Assembly (NCBI RefSeq): GCF_012102705.1
Contig: NZ_JAAVTA010000003.1
Coordinates: 1-64,000 of the forward strand
DNA length: 64,000 nucleotides
DNA from: Haematospirillum sp. H1815
Lineage (GTDB): Bacteria > Pseudomonadota > Alphaproteobacteria > Rhodospirillales > Rhodospirillaceae
Direction of reading: 5' to 3'
Shown here: positions 58,030 to 64,000 of the stretch, one piece after another
How positions within the stretch are numbered: position 1 is the first letter of the stretch
Layout: each line of letters opens with the position of its first letter
The notes under the pieces: generated by a model
Databases searched by the model: none
Seen by the model: the letters and a program-made list of their open reading frames with translations, nothing else
What the model was told of the DNA's origin: nothing
Made by a program: the position numbers and the translations under genes

Positions 58030-59030
58030 CAGACAATACCAGCCCGGAGCAAATCATGCACATGCAGGAAGCCAACCGGCCGACCACCCGGATCAACGAC
58101 AAAAAGACCGGTAACCTTTCGGCTGTTCATACGGTGCAGGGCTTCCCCCGCAAGAAGCGTGGGAGAAACCGTCATCGGGTCCGGGGTCATCACGTCCACT
58201 GCCCGCCGCCGCATCAACCCATCTTCCATATGGCGACGCAGGTCACCATCCGTAATCATACCGGCCAGACGCCCATCAGCCCCCATCACACCGGCACAGC
58301 CAAGACTTTTGCCCGTCATTTCGACCAGAACATCCGCCATCAGGGTATCGGGTGTACACAACGGCAGCTCCTGAGGACCATGCATCAGGTCAGCAACACG
58401 CATCAGGCGTTGCCCAAGCTTCCCCCCCGGATGGAAAAGACGGAAATCTTCAGCAGTAAATCCCTTGCTTTCCAGAAGAGCAACCGCCAGAGCATCACCT
58501 AGGGCCAACATCAGCGTGGTTGAAGTGGTCGGGGCCAATCCATGCGGGCATGCCTCTTCAAAGGCCGGCAGCACCAAGGCAACATCGCTGTCCACAGCCA
58601 AAGCGCTATCAGCCCGCCCGGTAATACCGATCAGAGGGATGGCAAAACGGCGGGTATAGGCGACAATGTCTGCCAACTCGGCAGTTTCCCCCGAATTGGA
58701 CAGGGCGATGACCGCATCATCCTGCGTCACCATCCCGAGATCACCGTGACTGGCCTCTGCCGGGTGCACAAAGAATGCCGGCGTACCCGTTGATGCCAAG
58801 GTTGCGGCAATCTTGGCACCGATATGGCCGCTCTTGCCCATGCCCGTGACAACAACACGGCCCTTTACAGCCAGAAGCCGCTCCAAGGCAGCCGAGAAAG
58901 GACCATCAAGGCTCTCTGCCAGGCTATGCAGAGCCCCGGCCTCGGTCAACAGCACCCTGCGCCCAGCTTCCAGGGCAGAGTTCAAGGATACAGGTCCGGA
59001 CGAAAGAGAAGACGATGCTTTCACCAACAC
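58029..59030 (-). CDS. kdsD: Arabinose-5-phosphate isomerase, KpsF/GutQ family
   Basis: A 333-residue enzyme that turns ribulose-5-phosphate into arabinose-5-phosphate for Kdo, the inner sugar of LPS. The SIS domain (about 40-180) has VVVTGMGKSGHIGAKIAATL in part, TPAFFVHPAEASHGDLGM and IALSNSGETAEL. Two CBS domains follow (about 205-265 and 275-333), with DGDLRRHME and the C-terminal GFLHVHDLLRAG. It starts the kdsD-lptC-lptA-lptB-rpoN run, tying Kdo supply to LPS export. Confidence 0.93.
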   Translation of the reverse strand: MLVKASSSLSSGPVSLNSALEAGRRVLLTEAGALHSLAESLDGPFSAALERLLAVKGRVVVTGMGKSGHIGAKIAATLASTGTPAFFVHPAEASHGDLGMVTQDDAVIALSNSGETAELADIVAYTRRFAIPLIGITGRADSALAVDSDVALVLPAFEEACPHGLAPTTSTTLMLALGDALAVALLESKGFTAEDFRLFHPGGKLGQRLMRVADLMHGPQELPLCTPDTLMADVLVEMTGKSLGCAGVMGADGRLAGMITDGDLRRHMEDGLMRRRAVDVMTPDPMTVSPTLLAGEALHRMNSRKVTGLFVVDPGGRPVGFLHVHDLLRAGIV

Positions 59031-59043
59031 ACTCCTTCAGCAT

Positions 59044-59661
59044 TCAGTGACTGAAGATATCAAGGCTATGCCAATCCAGCAGATCCAGCTCCGCCCGCGT
59101 CGGAAGAAACTGGAAGCAGGCATCGGCCAGATGGGTACGACGCTCCCGCACAAGAAGAGCATCCAGACGATCTTTCAGGGCATGCAGATACAATACATCC
59201 GAGGCCGCATAAGACAATTGTTCTGCCGTCAGCTCGCCATCCGTTCCCCAGTCTGAAGACTGTTGCTGTTTGTCAAGCTCCACACCTGTCAAGGCTTGGA
59301 CCAAGGACCGCAAACCATGGGCATCTGTATTGGTACGCGTCAGACGGGATGCGATCTTGGTGCAATAAACTGGCGCACAGGCTACCCCCAGATACTTGCG
59401 AAGTATGGCAATATCAAAACGGGCATAGTGAAAGATCTTGAGACGCGAAGAATCGGCCAGAACGGCTTTCAGGTTGGGACAATCATACCCCAATGCGCCA
59501 CCGACATGAACAACGTGCGCATTGCCGTCTCCCCCGGAGAGCTGCACAACACACAGGCGATCCCGTACCGGCGACAACCCGGTTGTCTCCGTATCAACGG
59601 CAACCGCTCCCGAAAGACCAACTTCAGCCGGCAGATCACCACGATGATAGTATATAGTCAT
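59044..59661 (-). CDS. Ribonuclease D-type 3'-5' exonuclease
   Basis: A 205-residue DEDD exonuclease. D23 and E25 in AVDTETTGL, a second aspartate in HYARFDIAILRKYL and the last in LSYAASDVLYLHAL form the metal site. It has the exonuclease domain only, without the HRDC domains of full RNase D (about 370 residues), as in many alphaproteobacteria. It likely trims tRNA or other RNA 3' ends. Start at ATG 59661; a TTG two codons earlier is open. It lies 13 bp upstream of kdsD. Confidence 0.88.
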   Translation of the reverse strand: MTIYYHRGDLPAEVGLSGAVAVDTETTGLSPVRDRLCVVQLSGGDGNAHVVHVGGALGYDCPNLKAVLADSSRLKIFHYARFDIAILRKYLGVACAPVYCTKIASRLTRTNTDAHGLRSLVQALTGVELDKQQQSSDWGTDGELTAEQLSYAASDVLYLHALKDRLDALLVRERRTHLADACFQFLPTRAELDLLDWHSLDIFSH

Positions 59662-59771
59662 TGCCAAAATCCCCGAAAACTGGCTTTTCTACCGAAGATA
59701 GAGAGCGGGCGCCGGCACACTGCAACACGGCGGTATTCATGGACAGAAATACGGCTCATGGCCACAAAAAA

Positions 59772-59831
59772 ATCCGCCTGGCAAATCTCCGCTTCCCTTC
59801 CCGGGACCCTGCGAAGCTTTGCCAGGCGGAT
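59772..59831 (-). terminator. Terminator of tRNA-Leu
   Basis: On the minus strand ATCCGCCTGGCAAA, starting at the last base of the tRNA, pairs perfectly with TTTGCCAGGCGGAT, and T7 follows. The 14-bp stem closes a 32-base loop that contains a small CCCGGG palindrome. Confidence 0.8.
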
Positions 59832-59917
59832 GGTGCCCAGGAGAAGACTCGAACTTCCACGACCTTTCGGCCACAGGTACCTGAAACCTGCGCGTCTACC
59901 AATTCCGCCACCTGGGC
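59831..59917 (-). tRNA. tRNA-Leu (anticodon CAG)
   Basis: An 87-base class II tRNA. GCCCAGG pairs with CCTGGGC. The anticodon stem CAGGT/ACCTG encloses TTCAGGT with CAG. A long variable arm GTGGCCGAAAGGTCGTG and T-arm GTTCGAGTC follow; CCA is encoded. It reads CUG. Confidence 0.95.
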
Positions 59918-60256
59918 CGGTGACACAATACCGCTCTCCTTTTTTCCTGCCAGAAAGATTTGCATTCTTTCGCAGCACGCATACCAGGAGAAACGTCTTG
60001 GTGCGGGCGGTTTATATGGGCATGTTGCCTCTGCGTCAATCATCTTTTTAACACCATGGATATTTTCCGAAAGAGAACAACCAACTCTGGCAAGCCAATA
60101 CCAGGACATTGGCCGCCAGGTGGTATTCAGGGGCTCTCTGTTGCGTCCCGCCTCGTGTTGTGCCAATTTCCCGGACAGGAAGCTGTCTTTGGCACGGTCC
60201 CGCAAGGCTCGCAGCGAATGGGGCCCCGGCACTGATATTTCGGGAGTTTCAGTACC
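59918..60256. other. 339-bp intergenic region
   Basis: This region lies between tRNA-Leu (minus) and the NDUFA9-like gene (plus) and must hold both promoters. Frames that cross it are antisense extensions without protein character. I see no repeat or clear regulatory motif. Confidence 0.5.
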
Positions 60257-61276
60257 ATGACTGAACGTCTGGTCACGATTTTTGGCGGATCTGGTTTCGT
60301 TGGCCGCCATTTGGTCAACAAGCTGACAAAAGCGGGCTGGCGTATCCGCGTCGCCGTCCGGGATCCCGAAGGTGCCAAGTTCCTGAAACCACTGGGTGAC
60401 CTTGGCCAAGTTTCGCCTGTTTATGCGAACATCACGCGTGAGGATACGGTCCGCAGTGCCGTACAGGGGGCAAGTGCGGTTATCAATCTGGTCGGCATCC
60501 TGTACGAGAAGGGACCGGTTCGTTTTGACGCCATCCATGTTGTGGGGGCTGAAACCATCGCGCGCGCAGCCCGGGAAGCCGGCGTCCAGCACCTTGTCCA
60601 TATGAGCGCACTGGGTGCCGATCCTTCCAGCCCGGCAAGCTACGCCCGCAGCAAGGCCGAGGGTGAAACCCGGGTCAAAACCGCCTTCCCGGGGGCCAGT
60701 ATCCTTCGCCCATCGGTTATTTTTGGCCCCGAGGATGACTTCTACAACCGCTTTGGCGCCATGGCGCGGGCACTGCCGTTCCTGCTGTATTTCACAACAG
60801 ATGCCCCAGCCCTGCGCAAGGCTCCCGGCGAACTGCCCCGGCTTGACCTGGTCGGTTCCGGCGGCCCGAAACTTCAGCCTGTCTATGTTGGCGATGTTGC
60901 CGAGGTCATATGCCGCATCCTTGATGACCGCAGCCAGCAAGGGAAGCTGTGGGAACTTGGCGGGCCACGCGTCATGACACTGAAGGAGATTATGGAACAG
61001 GTCATGCGGGAAACACGCCGCGGCAAGCCTGTTCTCCCCGCGCCCATGGCCGTGGCACGCATCCAGGCTGCCCTGCTCCAATTCCTGCCGGTTCCACCCT
61101 TGACACCGGACATGGTCAAAATGATGGAGCGAGACAGCGTGGTCTCAGGAACCTGCCCTGGTCTGGCTGAACTTGGCATCCGCCCTGAAACCACGGAAGC
61201 CATTATCCCGTCGTATCTGGAGCGATTCCGCCCGACACACCGCCAGATCCGGCGTATTGGCCGCCAGACTCTGTAG
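60257..61276 (+). CDS. Complex I NDUFA9-like atypical SDR protein
   Basis: A 339-residue atypical SDR. The nucleotide site TIFGGSGFVGRHLV is at about 7-20, then VRDPEGAKFL. AVINLVGILYEKGPVRFDAIHV, interrupted by conserved residues, and SALGADPSSPASYARSKAEGE supply the usual YxxxK region. This family includes the NDUFA9 accessory subunit of mitochondrial complex I and bacterial homologues that may bind NADPH and protect or assemble complex I. The nuo operon is not in this window. GGGAG lies before the ATG. A terminator follows at 61301. Confidence 0.88.
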   Translation: MTERLVTIFGGSGFVGRHLVNKLTKAGWRIRVAVRDPEGAKFLKPLGDLGQVSPVYANITREDTVRSAVQGASAVINLVGILYEKGPVRFDAIHVVGAETIARAAREAGVQHLVHMSALGADPSSPASYARSKAEGETRVKTAFPGASILRPSVIFGPEDDFYNRFGAMARALPFLLYFTTDAPALRKAPGELPRLDLVGSGGPKLQPVYVGDVAEVICRILDDRSQQGKLWELGGPRVMTLKEIMEQVMRETRRGKPVLPAPMAVARIQAALLQFLPVPPLTPDMVKMMERDSVVSGTCPGLAELGIRPETTEAIIPSYLERFRPTHRQIRRIGRQTL

Positions 61277-61300
61277 ACCTGCCCCGCCCTTCCCTTTCTC

Positions 61301-61326
61301 GGCCCCGCAGCCCATGCGGGGCCTTT
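61301..61326 (+). terminator. Intrinsic terminator after the NDUFA9-like gene
   Basis: GGCCCCGC pairs with GCGGGGCC around a short loop, followed by TTTAT. dapB starts 32 bp later. Confidence 0.75.
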
Positions 61327-61357
61327 ATACGATGCCCTGCCCCCGAAAGGTTCTTCC

Positions 61358-62173
61358 ATGAAAATTGCCGTAGCTGGATGCGCCGGTCGCATGGGCCGGA
61401 TGTTGGTCCAGGAGATTCTTGCTGCCGATACCGTTACCCTGGCTGGCGGAACAGAGCCGCAGGGATCTCCCTTCCTGGGGCAGGATATAGGCCGCCTTGT
61501 TGGCACAACAGAGCCACTTGGCATAGCGATCACAGATGACCCCTCCAGCCTCTTCTCCCATGCCGATGCCGTTATCGATTTCACGACCCCGGATGCCACC
61601 ACCGTGCATGCCCGCTTGGCAGCCACTCACAGAACAGCCCTGATCGTGGGAACAACCGGCTTCTCTCCCACCCAACAAGAGGCTGTATCCATTGCAGCCA
61701 AGAGCATCCCTATTGTCATGTCACCAAACATGAGCATCGGCACCAATCTGCTCTTTGCCCTGACAGAAAGGGTGGCCGCCATTCTGGGGCTGGATTACGA
61801 CATAGAGATCCTTGAGATGCACCACCGCCACAAGGTTGATGCGCCATCTGGTACAGCGTTGGGACTGGGGCAGGCTGCCGCTCGTGGGCGGCGAACCGCC
61901 CTGGATGATGTCTCGCAGATAACCCGTAATGGCCATACAGGCGCCCGGACGCCGGGCACAATCGGTTTTGCCAGCTTGCGGGGCGGCGATGTAATCGGGG
62001 AACATTCCGTGATTTTTGCAGCTGATGGCGAACGGGTGGAACTAACCCACAAAGCCAGCTCCAGACAGATCTTTGCCCGTGGCGCCATCCGCGCTGCACG
62101 ATGGTGCAACGGGCGCAGACCCGGACTGTACTCCATGCAGGACGTTCTGGGCCTGACACCCCGTACCCCATGA
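61358..62173 (+). CDS. dapB: 4-hydroxy-tetrahydrodipicolinate reductase
   Basis: A 271-residue enzyme of the lysine/diaminopimelate pathway that reduces the cyclic intermediate with NAD(P)H. AVAGCAGRMGRMLV is the Rossmann start, VGTTGFSP follows, and EILEMHHRHKVDAPSGTALGLG, broken by conserved residues, holds the catalytic His and Lys. FASLRGGDVIGEHSVIF is the C-terminal signature. It overlaps nth by four bases. Confidence 0.96.
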   Translation: MKIAVAGCAGRMGRMLVQEILAADTVTLAGGTEPQGSPFLGQDIGRLVGTTEPLGIAITDDPSSLFSHADAVIDFTTPDATTVHARLAATHRTALIVGTTGFSPTQQEAVSIAAKSIPIVMSPNMSIGTNLLFALTERVAAILGLDYDIEILEMHHRHKVDAPSGTALGLGQAAARGRRTALDDVSQITRNGHTGARTPGTIGFASLRGGDVIGEHSVIFAADGERVELTHKASSRQIFARGAIRAARWCNGRRPGLYSMQDVLGLTPRTP

Positions 62174-62889
62174 GCACGCAACACAGCACCCGGACAACCG
62201 CAACCCGTCCCATGACCCGGAAACAGGTCGAGGGGTTTTTCAGCACGCTACAGGCCATCAATCCAGAGCCAAAAGGGGAGCTGGAATACGTCAACCCTTA
62301 TACACTGCTGGTAGCCGTTGCGCTGTCAGCCCAGGCAACAGATACCGGCGTCAACAAGGCAACCCGTGCCCTGTTCCAGCGTGTCGATACACCGGAGAAA
62401 ATGCTGGAACTGGGGGAAGAAGGGCTGCGTCAACATATCCGGACCATTGGCCTGTTCAACACCAAGGCCAGAAACATTATGGCCCTGTCGCAGATTCTGG
62501 TCCGCGATCACAACAGCACCGTTCCCCGTAACCGGGACATTCTGGAAACATTGCCCGGCGTTGGCCGCAAGACAGCCAATGTCGTCCTGAATATTGCTTT
62601 TGGCGAACCAACTATTGCCGTTGACACCCATCTGTTCCGCGTTGCCAACCGCACAGGCATGGCTGCCGGCAAGACACCGCTGGCTGTCGAGAAGAAGCTG
62701 GAAACCGTCATTCCCGCCCGCTTCCGCCAGCATGCGCACCATTGGCTGATCCTGCACGGACGCTACACCTGCAAGGCACGAACCCCGGCCTGTGACCGGT
62801 GCTCGGTCAAGGAATGGTGTAACTGGTCAGAGAGAGAGGCCAAGGCCATACATGGAAAGGCCCGGTCGGCTTCTCGCTCAAGATCCTGA
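62170..62889 (+). CDS. nth: Endonuclease III
   Basis: A 239-residue DNA glycosylase/AP lyase for oxidised pyrimidines. The helix-hairpin-helix LPGVGRKTANVVL provides the catalytic lysine, and the aspartate lies in AVDTHLFRVANR. The 4Fe-4S cluster uses four cysteines spaced 6, 2 and 5 near the C-terminus (CKARTPACDRCSVKEWC). Start at ATG 62170, fused with the dapB stop as ATGA; the frame is open upstream but there is antisense to nothing family-like. The C-terminus is a short basic tail. Confidence 0.95.
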   Translation: MSTQHSTRTTATRPMTRKQVEGFFSTLQAINPEPKGELEYVNPYTLLVAVALSAQATDTGVNKATRALFQRVDTPEKMLELGEEGLRQHIRTIGLFNTKARNIMALSQILVRDHNSTVPRNRDILETLPGVGRKTANVVLNIAFGEPTIAVDTHLFRVANRTGMAAGKTPLAVEKKLETVIPARFRQHAHHWLILHGRYTCKARTPACDRCSVKEWCNWSEREAKAIHGKARSASRSRS

Positions 62890-62913
62890 CAGCTTGGCCG
62901 CATCACTCTCCGG

Positions 62914-63996
62914 TCAAGGAGCGGGGGAAAGATCAGGAGCGTGGATCAGGTCATCAGGCAAAGCCGCCACCTCTATCGCCCTGTCTGACAAGCGGGCGCT
63001 GTCGAATGCGCGCAGCTCGTTGACCCGTATAATGTTGCGCAAAGCTTGGGTATAGGCGGAACCACGCTCTGAATAGCGATGCAGGTAAGGAACCAGACTC
63101 ATGCCTTCAGGCAATGAGCCAGCCTTCCGGGCGGAAGAACGGGCCAATCGAAACTCTCCATACGCACTATGCGTATTCAGGTTCACAACGTAGGACCGCA
63201 CTGCGTCCAGAAGAGAGGGAAAAGAGGCAATACGCCAACCCGGTGCAATCGGGTCCGGGTGCTTCAAGCCGCGTGTAGAGGGTGTCCACTGACCAAACAA
63301 GGCATTACCCTGCATAGCAAACCGCGAGGTTCCCCAGCCACTCTCCTCAATAGCCTGAGCCAAGGCAATGGAAGGAGGCACAATATCCATCCGCTTCAGC
63401 AACTGTTCCATATTGACAACACGCATGCGATACTCGCGCGTCTTGTCTTCCAGCCACAACACATCATGGTCGCTGACTGGCATCCCCGCATTGTCACGTT
63501 CGATCAGCCTTTTCAGGCGGGTTCTGTCGCTTTCGATTTCCTCGTTAACGCGCAGGATAACCGGCAGCAACATACGCAGGAACAAGCTCTTGCGGCGTTC
63601 AACATCAACGTCGCGCATATCACGGGGAACAGACGGAGAGAAAACACGCGGCACAGCTGCAACACCGCTCCTCACGCCATCCAGACCGTAAGACAGTTCC
63701 TCATAGAGGGCATCAAGCCGTTCAGCACGCACATCAGCCGGTGTGGCCAGAGACGTTGGAACCGACGGCTTGCCAACAGGCAACAACAAGGCTGATGGAA
63801 CGCGCGATGACAAGGAAACCCATGTTCTGGGAACCGATGACACCCCCGCAGAAGCAGATTCTGATACCGTACGCTCACCGCCTGTATGCAGACCCGCCAC
63901 ACCAGAGACCACCGCACTGTACAGGCCACCTACACAGGTAAACACAACACCCAACACAACAATGTTGAAGCGCCGACAGGATCGCTTCTGATACAT
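62914..63996 (-). CDS. Glucosaminidase-domain protein, Bax-like
   Basis: A 360-residue exported protein. An N-terminal hydrophobic segment (about 10-33) acts as signal or anchor; a low-complexity Ser/Val/Pro region follows (40-95). The C-terminal 180 residues are a lysozyme-like glucosaminidase fold, with IALAQAIEESGWGTSRFAMQ divided around the catalytic glutamate, and GNALFGQW. AYTQALRNIIRVNEL ends the domain. Bax-like proteins cut peptidoglycan. It is convergent with nth, 24 bp apart. It ends just inside the window, with its ATG at 63996; upstream control is not visible. Confidence 0.85.
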   Translation of the reverse strand: MYQKRSCRRFNIVVLGVVFTCVGGLYSAVVSGVAGLHTGGERTVSESASAGVSSVPRTWVSLSSRVPSALLLPVGKPSVPTSLATPADVRAERLDALYEELSYGLDGVRSGVAAVPRVFSPSVPRDMRDVDVERRKSLFLRMLLPVILRVNEEIESDRTRLKRLIERDNAGMPVSDHDVLWLEDKTREYRMRVVNMEQLLKRMDIVPPSIALAQAIEESGWGTSRFAMQGNALFGQWTPSTRGLKHPDPIAPGWRIASFPSLLDAVRSYVVNLNTHSAYGEFRLARSSARKAGSLPEGMSLVPYLHRYSERGSAYTQALRNIIRVNELRAFDSARLSDRAIEVAALPDDLIHAPDLSPAP

Positions 63997-64000
63997 ACAC

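Noticed and set aside
59756-61081. 441-codon open frame on the minus strand
   Set aside because: It runs antisense to the NDUFA9-like gene and across tRNA-Leu; its translation has no family resemblance and its length follows from the codon bias of the real gene.

Overview
The window reads as ordinary chromosome of an alphaproteobacterium, most likely in or near the Rhodospirillales. The assignment rests on gene content: a very long NAD-glutamate dehydrogenase (about 1,616 residues), a two-subunit glycine decarboxylase, a FYDLN-type acidic zinc protein (TIGR02300), a truncated HPr kinase next to rapZ, and a hemC / hemD-mitofilin / hemY cluster. There are three single tRNA genes (Ala-GGC, Arg-CCG, Leu-CAG), no rRNA, no CRISPR array and no intact mobile element.

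Layout. 0-0.3 kb: 5' end of polA on the minus strand, interrupted at a 12-bp inverted repeat beyond which an internal polA segment lies in the opposite orientation. 0.4-6.5 kb: zinc-finger protein, orphan ABC ATPase, lysophospholipase-like hydrolase, PAS membrane sensor, pmbA and a small lipoprotein. 6.6-11.0 kb: glycine cleavage operon gcvT-gcvH-gcvPA-gcvPB. 11.2-15.5 kb (minus): hemC, a hemD-mitofilin fusion and a HemY-like TPR membrane protein, divergent from tsaD. 16.6-20.3 kb (minus): NusG/RfaH-like factor, CapD/FlaA1-type nucleotide-sugar enzyme and rfbB. 20.3-24.0 kb: AT-rich, decaying surface-polysaccharide segment with one intact glycosyltransferase and wrecks of rfbA, another glycosyltransferase and GDP-fucose synthase (fcl), ending near tRNA-Ala.

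24.2-31.5 kb: conserved aroA-cmk-rpsA-ihfB-lapA cluster and a CPA2/Kef-type antiporter. 31.5-37.4 kb: three solitary periplasmic solute-binding proteins around a ScsB/DsbD-type thiol reductase, plus an integrase scrap beside tRNA-Arg. 37.4-48.6 kb: ahcY, acetoacetyl-CoA synthetase, SDR, nitroreductase-family protein, hydrolase, NAD-GDH and a Sel1-repeat protein. 49.3-53.3 kb: regulatory PTS operon hprK-rapZ-EIIA(Man)-HPr-EI. 53.3-59.7 kb (minus): ribonuclease D, kdsD-lptC-lptA-lptB-rpoN, then ptsN, linking LPS export, sigma-54 and the nitrogen-type PTS; the hpf gene often found between rpoN and ptsN is absent. 60.2-64 kb: NDUFA9-like SDR, dapB-nth and a Bax-like glucosaminidase.

Most genes are housekeeping and well conserved. 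The points that stand out are the polA inversion junction, the HemD-mitofilin fusion, the decayed polysaccharide locus downstream of tRNA-Ala, and the orphan solute-binding proteins. No clearly undescribed multi-gene system was found.
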